Source of the DNA: Bacillota bacterium
GTDB taxonomy: Bacteria; Bacillota; Clostridia; Oscillospirales; Ruminococcaceae
Length of the DNA stretch: 11,960 nt
NCBI GenBank assembly: GCA_023395435.1
Contig: JAEWZG010000002.1
Location: 1-11,960, forward strand
Direction: 5' to 3'
Shown here: positions 6,892 through 11,960 of the stretch, piece after piece
Position numbering within the stretch: position 1 is the stretch's first letter
Layout of the letters: each line of letters opens with the position of its first letter
Translations under genes and position numbers: made by a program
The notes under the pieces: model-generated
Seen by the model: the letters and a program-made list of their open reading frames with translations, nothing else
The model's database searches: none
Told to the model about the DNA's origin: nothing

Positions 6892-7359
6892 CTAATCTAA
6901 CTTTTTAAAAATTATATTAATAGTTTGATTTTTAAGACTTGGGTCTTTAGATTTTGCTTTGCTGATATAGTCTTCAGCGTAATATTCCATGTCAAATTGC
7001 CTATCCATTTTTAGGTTGTTTTGCTTAATGTATTTATCACATTCATCAAACCACTTTGGTCCCAACTCATTAACATTCACATCAAAGAAGTAATACTCCC
7101 CTTCTGTTCTTGTAAATCTGTAATATTCATCACCTTCAAATGCAGTTACTGGCACTAATGGAGTATAATTAAAGCTATCTGGTTGGAAATCAGAATCCAA
7201 TGCCATAAATCTTTCATTATTATCACGATTTTTAATATCAGAATTAATAACATCTAAATGCAATTTGCTGAAATCAATTTCATCATGCTCTTTGAAAAGT
7301 ATTTTTGTTACAATCCCCATATACTTCTGTTCCTTAAGAAATTTTAACGTGCAATTCAT
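6892..7359 (-). CDS. Orphan small protein, possibly a GyrI-like effector-binding domain
   Basis: The protein is 155 residues, soluble, and rich in acidic and aromatic residues, with no signal peptide, membrane segment or helix-turn-helix. The second half reads as alternating strands and helices: PLVPVTAFEGDEYYRFTR, then EGEYYFFDVNV, then a helix KWFDECDKYIKQNNL, then MEYYAEDYI and a final strand INIIFKKL. This order, with a Y-x-E/D-Y element before a terminal I-x-I strand, is reminiscent of GyrI/SOUL-type effector-binding domains fused to AraC or MerR regulators. I cannot confirm the family. ATG 7359 is supported by GGGAG eleven bases upstream. It is transcribed alone and ends before the hairpin at 6772-6808. 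Treat it as a real gene of unknown function. Confidence 0.75.
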   Translation of the reverse strand: MNCTLKFLKEQKYMGIVTKILFKEHDEIDFSKLHLDVINSDIKNRDNNERFMALDSDFQPDSFNYTPLVPVTAFEGDEYYRFTRTEGEYYFFDVNVNELGPKWFDECDKYIKQNNLKMDRQFDMEYYAEDYISKAKSKDPSLKNQTINIIFKKLD

Positions 7360-7499
7360 ATCTAATTATTCTCCCTTCAATTTTGCTCTTTCCGACTTAA
7401 ACTTTTACTAATTAATATGAATTTTTACTATACAAAATAGTTATATTTATTATAATAGTTCCAATTCCGTAATAATTAATATAATAAATATATCACCTA

Positions 7500-7525
7500 T
7501 AATATGACGACAGTATGTCATATTA
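7500..7525. repeat. Inverted repeat with nine-bp arms
   Basis: TAATATGAC (7500-7508) and GTCATATTA (7517-7525) are exact reverse complements around an eight-base loop. No T-run follows within a few bases on either strand, so a classical terminator is unlikely. It could be an operator or a relic of the decaying region. Confidence 0.5.
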
Positions 7526-7655
7526 AGACTTTTCTTTCCATTAATTTTTCATTATTCTATTTCTAATATCTATACTTGGAACAAAATCAATATAGGATTA
7601 TATTACCGCCGGCCACGTTTGTAACTAAAAACAATTTTGATATTAAATATGCAAG

Positions 7656-7835
7656 TCATTTTGTTTCGTTTAATTCCTTTATTTGTCTCTCCATAATCGT
7701 AGTATTCTGCCATTTACCAAATCGATCTTTTGAAATCTTTTCCCTGTAACCAATCACACGGAATCCACACTTTTTATGTAATTCTATACTTGCTTCGTTT
7801 ACTTAGAAAATAGCAGAGTAGAGTGTCCAGTAGCC
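7656..7835 (-). pseudogene. 3' remnant of a phosphinothricin-type GNAT N-acetyltransferase with in-frame stop
   Basis: Read leftward, the sequence encodes GYWTLYSAIF, a TAA stop (7803-7805), then VNEASIELHKKCGFRVIG, YREKISKDRFGKWQ and NTTIMER, ending at TGA 7656-7658. This is the acceptor-side C-terminal third of the phosphinothricin acetyltransferase (PAT/Bar-like) GNAT family, where the same positions normally read like SAIFPENEASIALHEKCGFR and DRFGxWxDT. The frame is continuous across the TAA, so one codon has become nonsense. The frame stays open a little further right (to about 7871), but resemblance is lost, and the acetyl-CoA-binding motif RGxGIG is absent. The 5' two thirds have therefore been deleted or replaced. 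No start or ribosome binding site precedes it. Confidence 0.8.
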
Positions 7836-8111
7836 TCTCTTTACTGTCTTTCTGCGTATACTGAATGTCATAGGATAGGATAAAATCATATAATTTGTAA
7901 AATTACCCAACATTTATATTGTACAATGGTGCTGTTTAATTGTCGATATTTCATTAATATCTATTTAAAACAATGATAATTTATCACATAGTGTACACTT
8001 TATATTTACAATATAATAGTATTTGCTTATTTATTGAAATCACCGTTAATATAGAATATTTATATATTATTTGTTTACTATAAAGATATAAAATATAGAA
8101 AGGTAATTAAA

Positions 8112-8354
8112 ATGGATAAGAATCAAAATAAAAACTCTATAGATATAAAGTCATATAAAAAAATGGTTAACAATACTAATAAACAATTTAGTGAATCATA
8201 CTATGACAGTTATCCTGATATTGCAAATGTTGTTTCTTCATGCGAATGTACGGGCATGATGTATGCTCCACCTCAGGATGAGTCAGAATTTGAATCATAT
8301 CAAGAATTATTTAATATGGAGCTTCCAAAAGAAAAAAGCAATGACAAAAAATAA
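8112..8354 (+). CDS. Small protein of 80 residues with a CECTGMM motif
   Basis: The gene starts at ATG 8112 with AGAAAGG eight bases upstream and ends just before a good terminator, so it looks real. The product is hydrophilic with a Lys/Asn-rich N-terminus, no signal peptide and no membrane segment. A central SSCECTGMMYAPPQDE segment is followed by the acidic stretch SEFESYQELFNMELP and a lysine-rich tail. The CTG-(L/M/I) followed by Pro and E-x-E-x-Y-x-E-L pattern resembles small clostridial proteins of unknown role that I recall, but I cannot name the family. The two cysteines in C-x-C could bind metal or form a disulfide. Function unknown. Confidence 0.7.
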   Translation: MDKNQNKNSIDIKSYKKMVNNTNKQFSESYYDSYPDIANVVSSCECTGMMYAPPQDESEFESYQELFNMELPKEKSNDKK

Positions 8355-8359
8355 TAGTA

Positions 8360-8391
8360 AAAAGAGTAGGAATACCTACTCTTTTGTTATT
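8360..8391. terminator. Terminator after the 80-residue gene
   Basis: AAAAGAGTAGG (8360-8370) pairs perfectly with CCTACTCTTTT (8375-8385) around the loop AATA, six bases after the stop codon, followed by GTTATTTA. The A-rich left flank lets it work on the minus strand too. Confidence 0.85.
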
Positions 8392-8417
8392 TATATTTAT
8401 GCTGTTTTCCCCCAACG

Positions 8418-8449
8418 TAGTATTAAAATAAAGGCCGAAGCCTTTATTT
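8418..8449 (-). terminator. UUCG-tetraloop terminator containing the stop codon of the 43-residue gene
   Basis: On the minus strand AAATAAAGGC pairs with GCCTTTATTT around the loop TTCG, closed by C-G, the exceptionally stable cUUCGg tetraloop. TTTTAATAC follows. The stem spans 8426-8449, and the TAA stop codon (8446-8444) lies inside its 5' arm. Confidence 0.85.
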
Positions 8450-8575
8450 AGCATTTTCACCGCCAGGACCATCTCGTCTTTCATCATGTACAGGTCTAGC
8501 AAGTCCTGTGTTAATCCATTTATTATTTGTTGCTGATTTTTTTGCTTTTTTATTTGATTTATTTTTATTAGGCAC
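8444..8575 (-). CDS. Small basic protein of 43 residues ending in GPGGENAK
   Basis: The start is GTG 8575 with a strong ribosome binding site (AAGGGGTG, about eight bases upstream); the stop is at 8444-8446 inside a UUCG terminator. The peptide opens MPNKNKSNKKAKKSATNNK, then WINTGLARPVHDERRDG, and ends PGGENAK. The Lys/Asn-rich disordered N-terminus and the conserved-looking LARPVHDERRDGPGGE core, with dedicated initiation and termination signals, argue for a real gene even though it is so short. It has no cysteine, signal peptide or membrane helix. It is convergent to the 80-residue gene, each with its own terminator. I cannot assign a family; a nucleic-acid-binding or ribosome-associated peptide, a spore-type small protein, or a peptide precursor are all possible. 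Confidence 0.65.
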   Translation of the reverse strand: MPNKNKSNKKAKKSATNNKWINTGLARPVHDERRDGPGGENAK

Positions 8576-8596
8576 AGTAATCACCCCTTAAATAGC

Positions 8597-8707
8597 TTAC
8601 CAAAGCCAATAATAATTATTCATTACATTTCTCGCTTTTTTATCATCTCTCAATCCTTTAAAAACTGGCTGTCTTAAACTACCATTCTGCGTTTTCATTA
8701 AAGACAT
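8597..8707 (-). pseudogene. Probable C-terminal remnant of an ATP-dependent DNA ligase
   Basis: The frame reads MSLMKTQNGSLRQPVFKG then LRDDKKARNV and ends NNYYWLW before TAA at 8597-8599. G-x-LR-x-P-x-FKGLR-x-DK-x3-V is the characteristic C-terminal segment of LigD/bacterial ATP-dependent DNA ligases, where it closes the OB-fold domain. None of the nucleotidyltransferase domain (KxDG motif) is present. No ribosome binding site precedes the ATG at 8707, which falls inside sequence that reads as a different remnant in another frame. The identification rests on about 20 residues, so it is moderate. Confidence 0.5.
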
Positions 8708-8812
8708 TGGAAGTATCCTTAATCATTCCGTAAGTATCTCTTCCAAAAACAATCACTTTCTTTCAGCTGTCAATTTTACATGTTGTTCAATAGCATCAAT
8801 AGCATTCTGCAT
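8679..8812 (-). pseudogene. Frameshifted coding remnant of unknown family
   Basis: One frame reads MQNAIDAIEQHVKLTAERK and stops at TGA (8753-8755). The overlapping frame continues with VIVFGRDTYGMIKDT then SNVFNENAEW and stops at TAG (8679-8681). A single-base frameshift near 8756 would join them into one stretch that looks like a helix, a beta-strand and a loop at a protein C-terminus. I do not recognise the family. No start signal is present, and it abuts the stop codon of the metallopeptidase gene, so it is probably debris. Confidence 0.35.
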
Positions 8813-8826
8813 TTTCTATTAATATT

Positions 8827-10092
8827 TTATTTCATTCCTTCAGGCAATACCAATTCTGACGGAAGTATCTGATCCCATATAGGAATAAATTTAAAAGTGC
8901 ATGCCCCTTGAATTTTTATGTAATAAGCTGAACCATCTTGAATATCAACAGTTTCACCAGCCTTTACTTCTTTTGTTTTAATAATTTTGAGGTTCTTATC
9001 ATAAAATTTTAATTTGCAGTCTTTATCTGTTGTGAATTTAGCGACAAACTGTGATAATGTATTATTCTCCGATAGGTTATAATACTTATATCCATATGCA
9101 AAATCAAGCACAAGCTCATTTTCTATGTATCCATTAATATTATCAAAAAAGTAGAAATAGCTGTATTCTTTCTCAGTATTCCATACATCCTCATAACGCA
9201 ATGGAGTAACGTATAATGTTTTAGTATTCGTATAGTCTACTAATGGTTCTGTCTCCTCCATCTTGTCTTTGTTTGTTTTATTCCATTCCGAAAATTTTAT
9301 AAATACATCATTAGATGTAATTTCTTTAATCATCGCAGTAACTTGCTTACCTTCTGTGATCTTCTGGTTTTTTAGTTTTTCAAACAATTTTAATATTGTA
9401 TCTTTACCATAAGTCTCCTGAAGAAAAGTTACAAGTCTCATACCCATTCCGTAATATTCCATCATAGGTTGATCTTCACTGAAAATTGACTTTTTTGCGA
9501 TGGTCTGTTCAAGAATGCTTACATCAGGCAACTGATATTCTGCAATGGTATGATGCAGCGAATAAAAAGTCGGCAAAGTCGAATTCTTATAATATAAACT
9601 TGTAATGTAATTGGCATAACCTTCATCAATCATACGATCAAAACTCTTGAAATTTCTATACTGAATGCAGTGTGTAAGTTCATGAGCAAGGACATGCGAA
9701 GTACCATTCCACAACAAGGCCTCTTCTTCTGTTATATTTATTTCTTGCTCATCACCAATTGAAGCTCTATGTTCACGTTGAACATTTATAATTATTCTGT
9801 TCTTATTTAAATCCCCATTAGGATAGAAATTAAGACCAGTTAGCTTCATTACGTCTTCGGCAACAATATCACACATGCTTGCGAAATTTTTTGGTATTAC
9901 TGATCCTTTAACAATATTAATCTCAAAATACTTTGACTTCATTGTTCCATCTTTCTGGTATTTTATAAAGTCACACGCATAACTATCCTTTTCTAAGTTA
10001 AGACTTTCTTTTGTTTCTTCTTTTTTGCTTGTACAAGCTGTCATTAATATGAGCATACTAATAAATAATGCTATGTAAAATCTTCTTTTCAT
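8827..10092 (-). CDS. Predicted zinc metallopeptidase lipoprotein (HELTH...DEG, gluzincin-type)
   Basis: The protein is 421 residues. The N-terminus is a lipoprotein signal peptide with lipobox MTAC (C20), so it should sit on the outer face of the membrane. VLAHELTHCIQY gives the HExxH motif (H137, E138, H141), and DEGYANY 16 residues later supplies the likely third zinc ligand E157, the pattern of the peptidase MA (gluzincin) clan. Helical segments follow to about 285. The last 135 residues (TLYVTPLRYEDVW to the end) look beta-rich and lack a recognisable name. ATG 10092 has AAAGGAG six bases upstream. It stands alone, with no obvious partner gene. Active-site residues are intact, so proteolysis outside the cell, perhaps of wall or surface proteins, is expected; the substrate is unknown. 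Confidence 0.82.
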   Translation of the reverse strand: MKRRFYIALFISMLILMTACTSKKEETKESLNLEKDSYACDFIKYQKDGTMKSKYFEINIVKGSVIPKNFASMCDIVAEDVMKLTGLNFYPNGDLNKNRIIINVQREHRASIGDEQEINITEEEALLWNGTSHVLAHELTHCIQYRNFKSFDRMIDEGYANYITSLYYKNSTLPTFYSLHHTIAEYQLPDVSILEQTIAKKSIFSEDQPMMEYYGMGMRLVTFLQETYGKDTILKLFEKLKNQKITEGKQVTAMIKEITSNDVFIKFSEWNKTNKDKMEETEPLVDYTNTKTLYVTPLRYEDVWNTEKEYSYFYFFDNINGYIENELVLDFAYGYKYYNLSENNTLSQFVAKFTTDKDCKLKFYDKNLKIIKTKEVKAGETVDIQDGSAYYIKIQGACTFKFIPIWDQILPSELVLPEGMK

Positions 10093-10316
10093 AATTACTC
10101 CTTTAAATATATTTTTTCCATTAATAACTTATATTTATATCTCTAGATTAATATTGTTTGGCAAAAAACTTCAGCGGTATAATTATTGTTATCTTCTATA
10201 AAATATAACATCCTAATAATGCTTTCTACATTATTTTTAACGTACTTTGTTAATTGCTATAATCTACTTGACCATCATAAACATAATTGACAGTTGATGT
10301 ATTACGGGTTATGACA

Positions 10317-10928
10317 TTATATAAACCAGTTTTCGTATAATAGTTGACTAAAAGCAAAAAAGTTTGCAAGCAAATGCGCAGATATAATAACCTTGTAATT
10401 ATTTGTTTTATATGATACAAAGCCCCAAATAGCACCCATTACACTTGCTCCGCCGACTAGTGCAAGTGCTCCACCATTATAGCTAACCCCACTTGCAAAT
10501 AATAAAGCAAAGTGCCAGCTAGAAAAGATTACAGTGGGTATTATGTACGATAATACAATATTATTTTCAAAAACTTTTTTATATGTAATTCTCCAAAAGA
10601 CTTCTTCTAATACTCCATTAAACAGTGAATATACTATAAGAAGTAGTAATAGTTTAATTTTAATGAATGGTATAGTAGGTAAAAACGCAACAAAAAAAGT
10701 TGCAATTACAGGAACAAAAGCGCATATATAATAAAAAATTCTATGATTAGTAATTGGTTTGGATTTATCTATTTTTTTCTTGAAAAAAAGTATAGACCCA
10801 ACTAACAAAATAATTAAGTAAATCGAATAAGGTAGAAAATATCCTACTGTTTTCCCTAATCTGCTACTTGTAATCCAAAACAATATAATCATTAAAGGTG
10901 GTATGAGGCAAGAGTAATATATTAACAT
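10317..10928 (-). CDS. CPBP-family (CAAX/Abi) intramembrane metalloprotease
   Basis: This 203-residue polytopic membrane protein has about six hydrophobic segments. The three family motifs are visible: NGVLEEVFWRITYKK (EExxxR, E108-E109-R113), FSSWHFALL (H139) and VIISAHLLANFFAF (H185, N189). CPBP proteins act as prenyl-protein-type or bacteriocin-processing/immunity membrane proteases, depending on context; here the target is unknown. The start is uncertain. ATG 10928 has no ribosome binding site, and the frame remains open upstream for 16 codons (TRKKWLFIRKKHTQN and flanking), encoding a basic segment that could be part of the protein if a non-ATG start is used. Length is at the short end of the family, so a trimmed 5' end is possible. 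Confidence 0.85.
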   Translation of the reverse strand: MLIYYSCLIPPLMIILFWITSSRLGKTVGYFLPYSIYLIILLVGSILFFKKKIDKSKPITNHRIFYYICAFVPVIATFFVAFLPTIPFIKIKLLLLLIVYSLFNGVLEEVFWRITYKKVFENNIVLSYIIPTVIFSSWHFALLFASGVSYNGGALALVGGASVMGAIWGFVSYKTNNYKVIISAHLLANFFAFSQLLYENWFI

Positions 10929-11137
10929 GTTTTGAGTGTGTTTCTTTCTTATAAATAACCACTTCTTTCTTGTAATTTATTATTTTTCTTTTTATCTGAT
11001 ATGTAATAAACATTAGGCGTAATCAATTATGTAAATAATGGGTAATTAGAACTTGTCGATTTTTGCAGAGGATTCCTAACTAATGCGAACTTTACCTTTC
11101 ACAATTAAATACTAAAATATACCAATGCAACATAAAA

Positions 11138-11176
11138 ATAATTGCTATAACTATATTGTTATAGCAATTATCTATT
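11138..11176. terminator. Terminator after the InlB-repeat surface protein gene
   Basis: A 14-bp perfect stem (ATAATTGCTATAAC at 11138-11151 with 11158-11171), loop TATATT, lies 15 bases after the stop codon of the surface-protein gene. On the minus strand it is followed by TTTTTATG. The plus-strand tail (CTATTTAAT) is poorer. The 205 bases between it and the CPBP gene show no gene. Confidence 0.85.
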
Positions 11177-11185
11177 TAATCATTC

Positions 11186-11960
11186 TTATTTAATAATCTT
11201 AAACTTACGCTTTTTCCTTGCAATTGTAAAAGTTATAACTGATAAGATTGAAATTACTGAGAAAGTCCAAACTGTGTTGTTTTCAGATGTCTTTGGGTTT
11301 GTTGTATTGCTAAGCTCATTAGCTTTATCAACAACCATTGCATAAGGCGAGAAGTGCGTTGCTGTAAACTGGGCACAATAAACTCCATTAACCAGCACAA
11401 TTTTAGTATCTAGAACTGTAAGCTTGCCGCCTATTAGACAAACAACCTTAATTTTATTCTTGTTTGCAAGCAGATTTTCTGGAATAGGGCAAGTTATTAT
11501 GACAGAAGTCCCTGAGTTTGGCTGAACCTTTGTATCAGTTCCTTTAATATAAAGACTTATATCAAGTGGGAAAACAGTAATGTCCTTTATATCGCTAGTA
11601 ACTTTATCTTTAATAGCATTAGTTATCGCCTGTTGAACTGCCGGATCATTTTTCATTCTTACTTCAACAGGATTGTCAAACGCTTCACCTTGAGGAGTAA
11701 CAGAAATTAAATCTGGATTCTTAATTTCATCAGGCGCTTCAATAATTGTAATTGTTTTTTGAATTTTCCAATGTGCTGTAAGTGTTACATTGCTTGTTAC
11801 TTTATCAGTCGCAAAGTTCCACTTTGTTGAACCATTATACCAACCAAGGAAGTCGCAGCCTGTTTTCGTTGGATTGGTTGGAGCAGAAACATAATTGTTA
11901 TAATCAATTGTCTGATTTTCAGGAGCTGTTGAGCCACCGTCAGTATTAAAGCTAACTGTA
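11186..11960 (-). CDS. C-terminal part of a surface protein with InlB-type repeat and NPKTS cell-wall sorting signal
   Basis: The 257 codons to the stop are visible; the gene continues past the right edge. Visible residues 1-64 (down to about 11768) form a Listeria-Bacteroides/InlB B-type repeat: TVSFNTDGGSTAP, then APTNPTKTGCDFLGWYNG, then WNFATDKVTSNVTLTAHW. A further beta-rich domain follows (about 97-212, ending TATHFSPYAMVVDKA), of a type common near the C-terminus of clostridial surface proteins. The end is a sortase-type signal: NPKTS (11285-11299), a hydrophobic helix VWTFSVISILSVITFTI, and the basic tail ARKKRKFKIIK. NPKT-x variants replace LPXTG in many Clostridia. It is therefore probably covalently attached to the cell wall. 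No sortase gene is in the window. The ATG at 11656 is internal, as the frame is continuous and domain-bearing upstream of it. Confidence 0.88.
   Translation of the reverse strand, partial: TVSFNTDGGSTAPENQTIDYNNYVSAPTNPTKTGCDFLGWYNGSTKWNFATDKVTSNVTLTAHWKIQKTITIIEAPDEIKNPDLISVTPQGEAFDNPVEVRMKNDPAVQQAITNAIKDKVTSDIKDITVFPLDISLYIKGTDTKVQPNSGTSVIITCPIPENLLANKNKIKVVCLIGGKLTVLDTKIVLVNGVYCAQFTATHFSPYAMVVDKANELSNTTNPKTSENNTVWTFSVISILSVITFTIARKKRKFKIIK

Larger units (their letters stand above)
7360..8111. other. Gene-poor 752-base interval with an acetyltransferase remnant
   Basis: No intact gene is visible here. It contains a nine-bp inverted repeat (7500-7525), a GC-rich patch in otherwise very AT-rich DNA (7605-7617, ACCGCCGGCCACG) and the acetyltransferase remnant at 7656-7835. 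The last 200 bases are very AT-rich and should hold the promoter of the 80-residue gene. TATAAT occurs at 8012-8017 without a convincing -35, and TTGAAA at 8034-8039 without a convincing -10. Confidence 0.6.

Noticed and set aside
8311..8502. 63-codon leftward frame over the two small genes
   Set aside because: It reads through both terminator hairpins and overlaps the well-signalled 43-residue gene in another frame, with no ribosome binding site.
10250..10316. Protein-like tail (STVNYVYDGQVDYSN) after the CPBP stop codon
   Set aside because: It is open in a different frame from the protease, has no start signal, and I recognise no family. It might be a remnant, but the evidence is too thin for a feature.
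10929..11137. Interval between the CPBP gene and the surface-protein terminator as an RNA gene, IS end or riboswitch
   Set aside because: I found no conserved riboswitch core, tRNA fold, paired terminal repeats or ORF; it appears to be plain AT-rich intergenic DNA with the CPBP promoter presumably inside.

Overview
The window is AT-rich. Its codon use, strong AGGAGG-type ribosome binding sites, PerR-like regulator beside rubrerythrin, lipoprotein signal peptides and a cell-wall surface protein with an NPKT-type anchor all point to an anaerobic low-GC Firmicute. Clostridia is most likely, perhaps Lachnospiraceae or a relative; this placement is inference from gene content only.

Layout, left to right. 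(1) Bases 1-87 hold the start of a leftward gene that resembles the N-terminus of a clostridial AraC-type regulator, with its promoter at 119-147. (2) On the other side of that divergent region, a 29-codon leader ORF (277-366) with a very strong ribosome binding site overlaps the TTG start of a 1007-residue GH16 beta-glucanase lipoprotein (363-3386). This enzyme has a long acidic/Gly-Thr spacer, a GEIDIAE catalytic motif and four C-terminal CBM4_9-like modules. A perfect hairpin ends the unit. (3) A leftward mannose-6-phosphate isomerase (3442-4398) has its own extended -10 promoter. (4) A rightward oxidative-stress unit follows: a PerR-like Fur-family repressor (4556-4939), whose promoter carries a 17-bp near-palindrome over the -10, then rubrerythrin (5022-5555) and a bidirectional terminator. 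(5) Two leftward single genes follow: an aldo/keto reductase (5654-6631) and an orphan 155-residue protein (6892-7359) that may be a GyrI-like effector-binding domain.

(6) Bases 7360-8826 are a gene-poor, decaying region. It holds a 3' remnant of a phosphinothricin-type GNAT acetyltransferase with an in-frame stop, an 80-residue small protein with a CECTGMM motif, a 43-residue Lys-rich GTG-start protein ending GPGGENAK, and remnants of an apparent ATP-dependent DNA ligase C-terminus and another unidentified gene. (7) The right side is all leftward: a lipoprotein with a zinc-peptidase HELTH...DEG motif (8827-10092), a CPBP/CAAX-type membrane protease (10317-10928), and the 3' part of a surface protein with an InlB-type repeat and an NPKTS sorting signal (11186-11960, running off the edge).

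Functional themes: extracellular beta-glucan attack anchored at the membrane, sugar-phosphate metabolism, peroxide defence, and cell-envelope proteins. I see no tRNA, rRNA, CRISPR array, intact transposase or complete mobile element. The most unusual items are the translationally coupled leader ORF before the glucanase, the GPGGENAK small gene whose stop codon lies inside a UUCG terminator hairpin, and the mosaic of gene remnants at 8597-8812.
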